64,000 bases of DNA from positions 1 through 64,000 of the forward strand of contig JBIIAO010000005.1 of assembly GCA_044239865.1 (NCBI GenBank), written 5' to 3'. The DNA is from CAIZGX01 sp044239865. GTDB lineage: Bacteria; Bacteroidota; Bacteroidia; Flavobacteriales_D; Sanyastnellaceae. The notes beneath the pieces were generated by a model. The model searched no databases. It was not told the DNA's origin and worked only from the letters and a program-made list of their open reading frames with translations. Below are positions 1 to 9,451 of the stretch, piece by piece (the stretch's first letter is position 1; each line of letters begins with the position of its first letter). The translations under genes and the position numbers were made by a program.

Positions 1-3000
1 ACGGGAACAACCTAGGTGTTTTTGCAGAAAGCTCCAATCAGTTGACCTTAAAAGGTGCAGAGCACAATGTATGGAAATGTAACGGATGCGATTTAACCGC
101 AACGTCACTTTATTACAGAATCTATCCAACGTCAGGAGCAGGATCGGGATTTTCAACATTGTCCTTACCCTACACATCGGGTTTTAACAACGGCTGTGGA
201 GGACAAGATCAAGTTTGGTCATCAGCAGGAAGTAGTATTAATTTGCTTTCTGGACTTACACCAGATACGTATTATGTTGAAGTATATAGCGCTGCTTCAG
301 TTACATGTCTCGGAGGGACTGTATTCGCAAGCAATAGTGGACTTAATTATAAGGCTACATTCACAGTAACACCGCCCTTAGTAATAAATTCTAGCCTCGC
401 TCCTGTTCAGTGTAATGGAGGTACGGGAATAGTTACCATCTCCGGTTCTGGCGGAATAGCCCCCTACACAGGCACCGGTAACTTTACGGTAAGTGCAGGA
501 ACATATTCATATACTATAACCGATGCGATTGGTTGGATTGCAACAACAAGCATCACAGTTACTCAGCCAACAGCTCTTACTGCTGGTTCAACAGCAACAA
601 GTATTTCTTGTAATGGCGGAACCGCGACAGTTACTGTAACCGGCAACGGCGGCACAGGTCCATACACTGGAACAGGCAACTTCACTGTAAGTGCAGGAAC
701 GCACAACTACACAGTTACCGACGCTAACGGATGTACCGCAACAACAAGCATTACTGTCACTCAACCGACAGCTCTTACCGCGGGTTCAACAGCAACAAGT
801 ATCACTTGTAACGGCGGTACTGCGACAGTTACTGTAACATCAGCAGGTGGTACTGGTCCATACACTGGAACAGGCAACTTCACTGTAAGTGCAGGAACGC
901 ACAACTACACAGTTACCGATGCGAACGGATGTACAGCAACAACAAGTATTAACGTTACTGAACCAACAGTCTTGACTGCTGGTTCAACAGCAACAAGTAT
1001 TTCTTGTAATGGTGGAACAGCGACAGTTACTGTAACAGCAGCAGGCGGCACAGGTCCATACACCGGAACAGGTAACTTCACTGTAAGTGCAGGAACACAT
1101 TCATACACAGTAACCGATGCCAACGGATGTACAGCAACAACAAGCATCACTGTAACAGAGCCGACTACTCTTACTGCTGGTTCAACAGCAACAAGCATCG
1201 CTTGTAATGGAGGAACTGCGACAGTTACTGTAACATCAGCAGGCGGCACAGGTCCATACACTGGAACAGGTAACTTCACGGTGAGTGCAGGAACTCACAA
1301 CTATACAGTTACTGACGCTAACGGATGTACTGCAACGACAAGCATTACTGTCACTCAACCGACAGCTCTTACCGCGGGTTCAACTTCAACAAGCATCTCT
1401 TGTAACGGCGGAACTGCGACAGTTACTGTAACATCAGCAGGTGGCACAGGTCCATACACTGGAACAGGCAACTTCACTGTTACAGCAGGAACATATACTT
1501 ACACGGTAACCGACGCTAACGGATGTACTGCAACAACAGGCATCACTTTAACTGAGCCAACTTTGCTCACTGCAAGTTCAACAGCAACAAGTATCTCTTG
1601 TAATGGCGGAACAGCTGCAGTTACTGTAACATCAGCAGCTGGCACTGGTCCATACACTGGAACAGGCAACTTCACGGTGAGTGCAGGAACTCATAACTAC
1701 ACAGTTACCGATGCAAACGGATGTACTGCAACAACAAGTATTACCGTTACTGAACCAACAGTCTTGACAGCAAGTTCAAGTTCAACAAGTATCTCTTGTA
1801 ATGGCGGAACTGCGACAGTTACTGTAACATCAGCAGGTGGAACTGGTCCATACACTGGAACAGGCAACTTCACGGTGAGTGCAGGAACTCACAACTATAC
1901 AGTTACTGACGCTAACGGATGCACTGCAACAACAAGTATCACTCTAACTGAGCCAACTTTGCTCACTGCAGGTTCAACAGCAACAAGTATCTCTTGTAAT
2001 GGCGGAACAGCGACAGTGACTGTAACTGGAAACGGTGGAACAGGTCCATACACCGGAACAGGTAACTTCACGGTAAGTGCAGGAACGCACAACTACACAG
2101 TTACCGATGCGAACGGATGTACCGCAACAACAAGCATTACTGTCACTCAACCGACAGCTCTTACCGCGGGTTCAACAGCAACAAGTATCACTTGTAACGG
2201 CGGTACTGCGACAGTTACTGTAACATCAGCAGGTGGTACTGGTCCATACACTGGAACAGGCAACTTCACTGTCAGCGCAGGAACACACAACTATACAGTT
2301 ACCGATGCAAACGGATGTACTGCAACGACAAGCATCACTGTAACTGAGCCAACTTTGCTTACAGCAAGTTCAACAGCAACAAGCATTTCTTGTAATGGTG
2401 GAACAGCGACAGTTACTGTAACATCAGCAGGTGGTACTGGTCCATGCACTGGAACAGGCAACTTCACTGTCAGCGCAGGAACTTACAACTATACAGTTAC
2501 TGACGCTAACGGATGTACTGCAACGACAAGCATCACAGTTACTCAACCGACAGCTCTTACCGCAAGTTCAAACACAGCCGGAATTTTATGTAATGGCGGT
2601 TCGGCAACTGTTGTAGTTGCTGGAAATGGTGGAACAGCACCATATACAGGAACTGGTTCATTCAGCGTAATTGCAGGAACATATTCATATACTGTCACCG
2701 ACGCTAACGGATGTACTGCAACAACAAGCATCACTTTAACTGAGCCAACTTTGCTCACTGCAGGTTCAACAGGAACAAGCATTTCTTGTAATGGCGGAAC
2801 TGCGACAGTTACTGTAACCGGAAATGGCGGCACAGGTCCATATACTGGAACCGGCAACTTCACGGTGAGTGCAGGAACTTACAACTACACAGTTACCGAT
2901 GCGAACGGTTGTACCGCAACGACAAGCATCACGGTAACTGAGCCAGCTCTTGAGGCAACTTCAAATAGTATTGTGGTTCAATATAATCCGCAGCCGATAG

Positions 3001-6000
3001 CTACTTCAAGTTCAACAGCTATTCTCTGCAATGGAGGAAATTCTATTATTACTGTCAGTGGATCTGGCGGAGTGGGTGCATACACGGGTGCTGGTTCTTA
3101 TACGGTAACTGCTGGTACATACTCATATACAGTAACCGATGCCAACGGATGTTCTGCAATAACGAGTATCACCGTAACCGAACCAACAGTTCTTACAGCG
3201 AGTTCAAGTTCAACAAGCATCTCTTGTAACGGAGGAACAGCAACTGTAACGGTAACTGGTAATGGCGGAACTGGTCCGTATACTGGAACAGGTGACTTCA
3301 CGGTGAGTGCAGGAACACATACATATACAGTCACCGATGCCAACGGATGTACCACAACAACCAGCATCACTGTAACAGAGCCAACGCTTCTTACAGCGAG
3401 TTCATCATCAACAAGCATCTCTTGTAACGGAGGAACGGCTACTGTAACGGTAACTGGTAATGGCGGAACTGGTCCGTATACTGGAACGGGCAACTTCACG
3501 GTGATTGCAGGAACATATTCTTACACGGTAACCGATGCTAACGGATGTACCGCAGCGACAAGCATCACTGTAACTGAGCCAACTTTGCTTACAGCAGGTT
3601 CAACAGCAACAAGTATCTCTTGTAACGGCGGAACTGCGACAGTTACTGTAACATCAGCAGGTGGTACTGGTCCGTATACTGGAACAGGCAACTTCACTGT
3701 AAGTGCAGGAACTCACAATTATACAGTTACTGATGCGAACGGATGTACGGCAACGACAAGCATCACTGTTACTGAACCGACTACTCTTATTGCTGGATCA
3801 ACTTCAACAAGTATCTCTTGTAACGGCGGTACTGCAACAGTTACTGTAACAGCAGCAGGCGGAACAGGTCCATACACTGGAACGGGCAACTTCACGGTTA
3901 GCGCGGGAACTCATACATACACAGTGACCGACGCTAATGGATGTACCGCAACAACAAGTATCACTGTAACTGAGCCAACCTTGCTTACAGCTGGTTCAAC
4001 AGCAACAAGTATTTTGTGTAACGGTGGATCAGCAGTAGTTACTGTAACATCAGCAGGTGGCACTGGTCCATACACTGGAACAGGTGACTTCACGGTGAGT
4101 GCAGGAACGTATTCATATACTGTAACTGACGCTAACGGATGTACCGCAGCGACAAGCATCACGGTAACAGAACCAGCTCTTGAGGCAACATCAAATAGCA
4201 TTGTCGTGCAGTACAACCCTCAACCAGTTGCAACCTCGAGCTCGACGGATATTTTATGTAATGGTGGAACTTCGGTAATTACCGTGAGTGTGACTGGAGG
4301 TGTCCCTGCCTATATTGGTACAGGCAACTTCACTGTAAGTGCAGGAACTCACAACTATACAGTTACCGATGCGAACGGATGTACTGCAACAACAAGTATT
4401 ATCGTTACTGAACCAACAGTCTTGACAGCAAGTTCAAGTTCAACAAGTATCTCTTGTAACGGCGGTACTGCGACAGTTACTGTAACAGCAGCAGGCGGAA
4501 CAGGTCCATACACTGGAACAGGCAACTTCACGGTGAGTGCAGGAACTCACAACTATACAGTTACTGACGCTAACGGATGTACTGCAACAACAAGTATTAC
4601 CGTTACTGAACCAACAGTCTTGACAGCAAGTTCAAGTTCAACAAGTATCTCTTGTAATGGCGGAACTGCGACAGTTACTGTAACAGCAGCAGGCGGTACA
4701 GGCCCATACACCGGAACAGGTAACTTCACAGTAAGCGCAGGAACGCATTCATACACGGTTACTGACGCTAATGGATGTACTGCAACGACAAGCATCACGG
4801 TGACTCAGCCAACTTTGCTTACTGCTTCTATATCTTCAACACCGATTTTATGTAATGGAGGTACTTCAGTCATTACAGTGTCAGCTGCCGGTGGAACTGG
4901 TCCATATACTGGAACAGGAAACTACACCGTAACCGCGGGCTCGCATTCATATACTGTAACGGATGCAAATGGATGTACCACTTCAACTTCAACAACCATT
5001 ACAGAACCTTCAGCATTGGTTGCAAGTTCAAGTGTAACAACTATTTCTTGCTACGGTGGGACTGCAACAATTACCGTTGCAGCAACAAGTGGCACTACTC
5101 CTTATTCAGGAATTGGCAACTTCACGGTTAGTGCTGGAACACATACCTACACGGTGACTGATGCAAATGGATGTACTTCGAATACTACCATAATTGTAAC
5201 TCAACCAGCGCTTGTGAATGCACCAACAGGAAATCCTTCGCAAACTTTTTGTAGCACGGTGAATGCAACAATTGCTAGTATTCAGGTAACAGGCACTGTT
5301 GTTCAGTGGTACGCTTCGAATGCAGGTGGATCTGTATTGGCATCTAACACTCCATTAGTTACAGGAACAACCTATTATGCAACACAAACCATTGCAGGCT
5401 GCGAGTCTCCAAGTTATTTGGAGGTAACGGTTACAATACCTGTTGCTTCGACTTATTACGCAGATGCAGACGCGGATGGATTCGGAAATTCTTTAGTTTC
5501 TCAATTGGATTGTGCGCAACCAACGGGATATGTATTGAATAGCACGGACTGTGACGATGCAGTTGCTTCAACCTATCCAGGAGCACCTGAGTTGTGTAAT
5601 AATGTTGACGATAACTGTAGTGGATTCGTGGATGAGGGATGTCCCTCTACCATTGCTGGGGAAGAACCATTCAATTCGTTATCTGCTCCATCAGCCATGT
5701 ACAGCTACTGCAGCAGTTTCTACGGTACTCTTGCCGGTGCATTCCCAAGTACATTGGCACAGAGCACCTGTATCACGGGAGAAGATCGTTGGTATAACTT
5801 CACGGCACTTTCTACAGGTGTTACTGTCTTCATTGGAAGTAACGCGAACGATATAGTTATTGAACTTCAAGATGCAAACGGAAACGTAATAGATGTTGAG
5901 AATACTGTTCTTGGTATCGGAACTGAAGTTCTTACAACGACAGGTTTAACCGCTGGCTTATTGTATCGCGTTGGTGTAAGAAACTACAACAGCAATGCTC

Positions 6001-7055
6001 AGGTAGGCGGACAGTTTTCTGGATGTATTCGTCACCTACGTGCTGGAGGATCAGACAGTGGAACAAGTGCTACTTGGCCAAGTACGATAGGTATGTGTAA
6101 TGTGTTCAAAGCAGCTTACTGCGGAGGAACAGGCGTTCAGTATCGTTATACCTGGACAGGCTTAACAGGCATTGCCGCAGGACAAGTATACACCAGAACT
6201 CAAACGAGCGATTACTTAACCATCACGAGCGTAACACCGATGCTACCAGCCGGATGTATGTATAATGTTTTGGTTACTACCATATACACTATACCAAACG
6301 GTGCCGGCACCAACGAGGTATTCGAGATGCCAGCAGCAACTCCAACAACGATAACAATTTCAGCCAATCCATTGACTTCGTTACGCACGAGCGATCGCTG
6401 TTCAGCGGGCCCACGTTACAGAGGCGCTGTTGTGGCTTCGTTGCCATGGGTATGCGGAGTAACCAATTGGAGATGGAGATTTACGGAAGTGAATCCGCTT
6501 AACCTTCAAACAGTGGGCTTACCGATTGAGCAAAACCGCGGAGCTGCTTCGAACTACCTGACATTAACCAGTGTAACCGCTCTTCAATACGGCAAGACGT
6601 ATGCTGTTCAGACTTCACCCATATACACCTACACGGGTACGAACTATCAGTGGGGGCCGGTGACATATATGTGTATTATTGGAAGTGCGGGAATGGTTGT
6701 AGATGCTTCGCAAGATGCGTTGCAAGATTCGGAGAAAGATGTTGCACAAGATGCGATGCAAGGTCCTTCGGAAGGTGTTTCACAAGGTGCGATGCAAGAG
6801 ATGGAGTTGTCCGTATTTCCGAATCCGTCAAATGGAGAAGGGTTGACGTTGAGTTTATCAGGAATACAATCAGATAATGTTCAAGTGAAAGTATACGACG
6901 CATTGGGTCGCAAGATTCAAAGTGAGCGTTTTGTTGTAGACGGCACGCTTCAAACAGAATTGAACTTCCAACAAGAGTTATCGGACGGACTTTATTTGAT
7001 TGAAGTAACATCGGGAACTTCAACGAAATCTGCTCGCATACTCATTCAGAAATAA
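1..7055 (+). CDS. Giant T9SS-secreted adhesin with 24 SprB-like repeats (5' end outside window)
   Basis: The reading frame is open from base 3 to the TAA at 7053-7055, so the N-terminus and any signal peptide lie to the left of the window. At least 2350 residues are visible. Order: a short region to about base 377; 24 SprB-like repeats of 66 residues (378-5210), Thr/Gly-rich, each with a CNGG and a DANGC motif; an Ig-like domain (about 5211-5450); a MopE-type metal-binding motif rich in Asp and Cys (about 5450-5645); a PPC-like beta domain (about 5650-6040); two Fn3-like modules (about 6085-6690); three 12-residue Gln-rich repeats; and a type A T9SS C-terminal sorting domain with an FPNPSNGE motif and a GLYLIEV strand. 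Proteins of this build in Flavobacteriia are exported by T9SS and displayed on the surface; SprB itself is a gliding adhesin. Adhesion or motility is inferred here. Antisense open frames across the repeats are compositional shadows. Confidence 0.93.
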   Translation, partial: GNNLGVFAESSNQLTLKGAEHNVWKCNGCDLTATSLYYRIYPTSGAGSGFSTLSLPYTSGFNNGCGGQDQVWSSAGSSINLLSGLTPDTYYVEVYSAASVTCLGGTVFASNSGLNYKATFTVTPPLVINSSLAPVQCNGGTGIVTISGSGGIAPYTGTGNFTVSAGTYSYTITDAIGWIATTSITVTQPTALTAGSTATSISCNGGTATVTVTGNGGTGPYTGTGNFTVSAGTHNYTVTDANGCTATTSITVTQPTALTAGSTATSITCNGGTATVTVTSAGGTGPYTGTGNFTVSAGTHNYTVTDANGCTATTSINVTEPTVLTAGSTATSISCNGGTATVTVTAAGGTGPYTGTGNFTVSAGTHSYTVTDANGCTATTSITVTEPTTLTAGSTATSIACNGGTATVTVTSAGGTGPYTGTGNFTVSAGTHNYTVTDANGCTATTSITVTQPTALTAGSTSTSISCNGGTATVTVTSAGGTGPYTGTGNFTVTAGTYTYTVTDANGCTATTGITLTEPTLLTASSTATSISCNGGTAAVTVTSAAGTGPYTGTGNFTVSAGTHNYTVTDANGCTATTSITVTEPTVLTASSSSTSISCNGGTATVTVTSAGGTGPYTGTGNFTVSAGTHNYTVTDANGCTATTSITLTEPTLLTAGSTATSISCNGGTATVTVTGNGGTGPYTGTGNFTVSAGTHNYTVTDANGCTATTSITVTQPTALTAGSTATSITCNGGTATVTVTSAGGTGPYTGTGNFTVSAGTHNYTVTDANGCTATTSITVTEPTLLTASSTATSISCNGGTATVTVTSAGGTGPCTGTGNFTVSAGTYNYTVTDANGCTATTSITVTQPTALTASSNTAGILCNGGSATVVVAGNGGTAPYTGTGSFSVIAGTYSYTVTDANGCTATTSITLTEPTLLTAGSTGTSISCNGGTATVTVTGNGGTGPYTGTGNFTVSAGTYNYTVTDANGCTATTSITVTEPALEATSNSIVVQYNPQPIATSSSTAILCNGGNSIITVSGSGGVGAYTGAGSYTVTAGTYSYTVTDANGCSAITSITVTEPTVLTASSSSTSISCNGGTATVTVTGNGGTGPYTGTGDFTVSAGTHTYTVTDANGCTTTTSITVTEPTLLTASSSSTSISCNGGTATVTVTGNGGTGPYTGTGNFTVIAGTYSYTVTDANGCTAATSITVTEPTLLTAGSTATSISCNGGTATVTVTSAGGTGPYTGTGNFTVSAGTHNYTVTDANGCTATTSITVTEPTTLIAGSTSTSISCNGGTATVTVTAAGGTGPYTGTGNFTVSAGTHTYTVTDANGCTATTSITVTEPTLLTAGSTATSILCNGGSAVVTVTSAGGTGPYTGTGDFTVSAGTYSYTVTDANGCTAATSITVTEPALEATSNSIVVQYNPQPVATSSSTDILCNGGTSVITVSVTGGVPAYIGTGNFTVSAGTHNYTVTDANGCTATTSIIVTEPTVLTASSSSTSISCNGGTATVTVTAAGGTGPYTGTGNFTVSAGTHNYTVTDANGCTATTSITVTEPTVLTASSSSTSISCNGGTATVTVTAAGGTGPYTGTGNFTVSAGTHSYTVTDANGCTATTSITVTQPTLLTASISSTPILCNGGTSVITVSAAGGTGPYTGTGNYTVTAGSHSYTVTDANGCTTSTSTTITEPSALVASSSVTTISCYGGTATITVAATSGTTPYSGIGNFTVSAGTHTYTVTDANGCTSNTTIIVTQPALVNAPTGNPSQTFCSTVNATIASIQVTGTVVQWYASNAGGSVLASNTPLVTGTTYYATQTIAGCESPSYLEVTVTIPVASTYYADADADGFGNSLVSQLDCAQPTGYVLNSTDCDDAVASTYPGAPELCNNVDDNCSGFVDEGCPSTIAGEEPFNSLSAPSAMYSYCSSFYGTLAGAFPSTLAQSTCITGEDRWYNFTALSTGVTVFIGSNANDIVIELQDANGNVIDVENTVLGIGTEVLTTTGLTAGLLYRVGVRNYNSNAQVGGQFSGCIRHLRAGGSDSGTSATWPSTIGMCNVFKAAYCGGTGVQYRYTWTGLTGIAAGQVYTRTQTSDYLTITSVTPMLPAGCMYNVLVTTIYTIPNGAGTNEVFEMPAATPTTITISANPLTSLRTSDRCSAGPRYRGAVVASLPWVCGVTNWRWRFTEVNPLNLQTVGLPIEQNRGAASNYLTLTSVTALQYGKTYAVQTSPIYTYTGTNYQWGPVTYMCIIGSAGMVVDASQDALQDSEKDVAQDAMQGPSEGVSQGAMQEMELSVFPNPSNGEGLTLSLSGIQSDNVQVKVYDALGRKIQSERFVVDGTLQTELNFQQELSDGLYLIEVTSGTSTKSARILIQK
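378..5210 (+). repeat. 24-copy, 198-bp coding tandem repeat (SprB-like)
   Basis: The unit is 66 codons. Unit 1 is 378-575, unit 2 starts at 576 and unit 3 at 774. Two insertions sharing the residues LEATSNSIVVQYNPQP break the array after units 13 and 19, giving blocks of 13, 6 and 5 units. The length balances exactly: 24 x 198 plus 27 extra codons equals 4833 bases. Copies are highly similar at DNA level. For example 726-886 and 2112-2272 are identical by eye over 161 bases at an offset of 7 x 198, which indicates recent segmental duplication or gene conversion. Edge units (1, 12, 14, 20, 23, 24) are the most divergent. Confidence 0.95.
6702..6809 (+). repeat. Three 36-bp tandem repeats encoding a Gln/Asp-rich linker before the sorting domain
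   Basis: Three in-frame 12-residue units start at 6702, 6738 and 6774. They read DASQDALQDSEK, DVAQDAMQGPSE and GVSQGAMQEMEL. Gln is conserved at unit positions 4 and 8 and Ala at position 6. The block sits between the last Fn3-like module and the FPNPS motif of the sorting domain, so it is probably a flexible spacer. The third unit runs into the sorting domain. Confidence 0.85.
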
Positions 7056-7067
7056 ATCACCTTTGGT

Positions 7068-7160
7068 GTCATCGCATAGCGTCATCATCCGGAACGGTCA
7101 TCCACGAAGTGGTAATCCCGATGGGTAATCGCGCAGCGTCATCCAGCTTGCTGGTTAATG
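7068..7160. repeat. Array of micro-hairpins separated by a GTMATC hexamer
   Basis: Just after the adhesin stop codon, the hexamer GTCATC or GTAATC occurs six times (7068, 7081, 7097, 7112, 7125, 7138), with a GTTAAT variant at 7154. Each gap holds a very small inverted repeat: GC-ATA-GC, CCG-GAA-CGG, CAC-GAA-GTG, CC-GAT-GG, GC-GCA-GC and CAGC-TT-GCTG. The arm sequences differ but the arrangement is kept. It is non-coding, lies upstream of a clear terminator and has no reading frame I would defend. I do not recognise it as a named element. Confidence 0.7.
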
Positions 7161-7224
7161 AAGATGTAACGAGAAGTGTTCGATTCATGGTCGAGCAGTA
7201 ACTGATTAGGTTTTATTAGAATGG

Positions 7225-7252
7225 AAAAGCCAACCTTCGGGTTGGCTTTTTT
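7225..7252 (+). terminator. Rho-independent terminator after the adhesin gene
   Basis: A perfect 11-bp stem (AAAAGCCAACC with GGTTGGCTTTT) closes on a TTCG loop (7236-7239) and ends in a T run at 7247-7252. It lies about 170 bases after the adhesin stop and 65 bases before hemA. The A-rich 5' arm would also allow termination on the other strand. Confidence 0.9.
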
Positions 7253-7316
7253 GATTGGAATAGAATGACAATTAAATGACATTCGAACATCCATTCTTAG
7301 CGACCTTCGTGCCCGC

Positions 7317-8549
7317 TTGAATACCCTCCGCGCAATATCTATCAACCACCATCATTTCCCCTTGGAAACCATTGGTTCGTTTGTAATTCCTTCGGAGGAA
7401 TTGAAGGCTAGGTTAGACTCAGCGAAGGAGGCGTTTGAAATGAGTGAACTCATGTACTTGGGGACATGCAATCGAGTGGAGTTGGTGTTTAATGTTTCTC
7501 ACTTTGTATGCTCTGGTTTCACGCAGAAATTGCTCTCGCATTTGTTCCCTAATCACGACAATAGTTTTATCAAGGGCGTTGCTCAAAAGGCACAACGGTT
7601 TAATGGAGAGGAAACTGCCGATCATATTTTCCGGGTAGCAGCAAGTCTAGACTCCTTGATTATTGGAGAGCGCGAAATCATTACACAACTCAGAAACGCA
7701 TACGAAGAATGCGAGAGAATGAAGCTAACGGGTGATTCACTACGTATGTTAAATCAGCATGCCATTCGTATTGCGAAAGACGTTTATACACACACCAACC
7801 TTTCGAAAAAACCGGTGTCTATTGTTTCCATTTCATGGAAATTATTCCAAGAGAAGCACCCCGATTTAAACACGAAAATAGTTCTTGTGGGTGCTGGTCA
7901 GATCATTACGAATTTCGCAAAATTTCTTGCTGAAAACGGATACACCAACGTTCGTGTTTACAACAGAACATTAGAAAACGCGCAGGCTATTGCGAAGTCT
8001 TTTAATACCGAAGCACTGCCCCTTTCAGAACTAAAAAATGACTCGTCTGATTTCGATGCATTGGTTGTTTGTACAGGATCTACAGAGGTGGTTGTAAGTG
8101 AAGAAATATTCAACCAATTGTGCATTTCGAAAAAACACAGAACGGTCATTGACTTAGCATTGCCTTCGAATGTCTCTGCAGAGATTTCTCAATTATCAGA
8201 TGTTGCATTCATTGACATGCTTGCCGTTCAACGTGAAGTTCAAAAGAACATTTCTTATCGTGAAGAGGCCTTAACTGATTGCGCTGCGATTATTGAAAAG
8301 GGCAAAGGAGAATTTAAAAAGCACTTTCAAGAGCGTTCCATAGAGCGAGCAATGAGTGAAATTCCGCATGCTATAAAAGAGATTCGTCAGACAGCAGTTG
8401 AAAGTGTTTTCTCAAAAGAGCTGGCTCAACTTTCTGAACACGATCGTGAATTGGTAGATAAGATTATTGGTTACATGGAAAAGAAATATATATCAGTTCC
8501 CATGAAGCTAGCGAAATCTGTACTTTTGGAAGAAGTACAAAAACATTAA
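7317..8549 (+). CDS. hemA: Glutamyl-tRNA reductase
   Basis: Catalyses NADPH-dependent reduction of glutamyl-tRNA(Glu) to glutamate-1-semialdehyde, the first committed step of C5-pathway tetrapyrrole synthesis. 410 residues, a normal family length. The catalytic Cys51 sits in the TCNRVEL motif. The SLDSLIIGERE segment follows, and a Rossmann NADPH site (GAGQ, about residue 190) precedes a helical dimerisation domain. The chosen start is TTG at 7317; no ATG or GTG lies between it and the in-frame stop at 7266-7268, and MNTLRAISINH fits the family N-terminus. hemC begins 5 bases after the stop, so hemA-hemC-hemD is a probable operon. No strong TAnnTTTG box is visible upstream. Confidence 0.96.
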   Translation: MNTLRAISINHHHFPLETIGSFVIPSEELKARLDSAKEAFEMSELMYLGTCNRVELVFNVSHFVCSGFTQKLLSHLFPNHDNSFIKGVAQKAQRFNGEETADHIFRVAASLDSLIIGEREIITQLRNAYEECERMKLTGDSLRMLNQHAIRIAKDVYTHTNLSKKPVSIVSISWKLFQEKHPDLNTKIVLVGAGQIITNFAKFLAENGYTNVRVYNRTLENAQAIAKSFNTEALPLSELKNDSSDFDALVVCTGSTEVVVSEEIFNQLCISKKHRTVIDLALPSNVSAEISQLSDVAFIDMLAVQREVQKNISYREEALTDCAAIIEKGKGEFKKHFQERSIERAMSEIPHAIKEIRQTAVESVFSKELAQLSEHDRELVDKIIGYMEKKYISVPMKLAKSVLLEEVQKH

Positions 8550-8554
8550 ATCCC

Positions 8555-9451
8555 TTGGATAGAACTATAGTCATTGGAACGCGAGGAAGCGATCTGGCGC
8601 TTTGGCAGGCGAATTACACCAAAGATGCCTTAGAGAATCTTGGCTTCAAAGTAGAATTAAAAATCATTAAAACACGTGGAGATCAAATTCAACATTTGAG
8701 CTTCGATAAGATGGAAGGAAAGGGCTTCTTCACCAAGGAAATTGAAGACGCTTTGCTTTCGAAGCGTGTTGATTTAGCCGTTCATTCACACAAAGATTTA
8801 GAAACCACACCTCCTGAAGGACTTCTTATTGCAGGTGTCCCCATTCGTGCGAATGTGGAAGATATTTTGCTAATCAACAAGGATGCTGTGTCAACCGAAC
8901 GAACATTCGGTTTGAAAGAAAATGCAATTGTTGGAACTTCTTCTGTTCGCAGAAAAGTTCAATTGGCATTCCACTGTCCAGAAACAGAAGTAAAAGATTT
9001 ACGCGGAAACGTTCCCACGCGAATTCAAAAATTAAGAGAGAAACAATACGATGCAATTCTCTTAGCTCGCGCTGGAGTAGAGCGTTTAGAAATAGATCTT
9101 TCAGAGTTTCATGTTGAAATATTACCGTCGCAGCAATTTGTTCCAGCCCCAGCACAAGGCGCTTTAGCACTCCAATGCAGAGAAGGCGATGAAGAAATTA
9201 TTTCAATTTTGAATCACCTCAATCATGCGTCTACCGTGGAGTGCGTATTCATTGAACGTGAAATACTTCGTCGTATGAATGGCGGATGTCAATTGCCGTT
9301 GGGTGCTTTCGCTGTGAAGGAAGGAAATACGTTTGTTTGTCATTTAGCTTTTGCGAAAACAGTGAATGACGAGGTTTCATACTTCAGCATGCGCAACGAA
9401 GAGCCTCAGCAAATTATCACACATCTGTTGGGACTAATTCAATCTGTATGA
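8555..9451 (+). CDS. hemC: Hydroxymethylbilane synthase (porphobilinogen deaminase)
   Basis: Condenses four porphobilinogens to hydroxymethylbilane in the cytosol. 298 residues. Visible motifs: IGTRGSDLALWQ near the N-terminus, IKTRGDQ, VHSHKDLETTPP, GTSSVRR, LRGNVPTRI, PAPAQGALALQ, and NGGCQLPLGA with Cys245, the dipyrromethane cofactor attachment site. The start is TTG at 8555, as the family-typical N-terminus begins exactly there. It lies 5 bases after hemA and overlaps hemD by 4 bases (ATGA), so the three genes are probably co-translated. Confidence 0.96.
   Translation: MDRTIVIGTRGSDLALWQANYTKDALENLGFKVELKIIKTRGDQIQHLSFDKMEGKGFFTKEIEDALLSKRVDLAVHSHKDLETTPPEGLLIAGVPIRANVEDILLINKDAVSTERTFGLKENAIVGTSSVRRKVQLAFHCPETEVKDLRGNVPTRIQKLREKQYDAILLARAGVERLEIDLSEFHVEILPSQQFVPAPAQGALALQCREGDEEIISILNHLNHASTVECVFIEREILRRMNGGCQLPLGAFAVKEGNTFVCHLAFAKTVNDEVSYFSMRNEEPQQIITHLLGLIQSV

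Noticed and set aside
905..4798. Several antisense open frames of 65-133 codons across the SprB-like repeats
   Set aside because: They repeat with the 198-base period, encode Val/Pro-rich low-complexity text and arise from the codon bias of the sense repeats. They have no start signals.
378..5210. CRISPR-like regular repetition
   Set aside because: The repeats are coding, in frame, 198 bases long and contiguous, without unique spacers or cas genes.
7139..7345. Minus-strand open frame of 68 codons over the terminator before hemA
   Set aside because: It crosses a clear terminator and the hemA start, with no homology or promoter.
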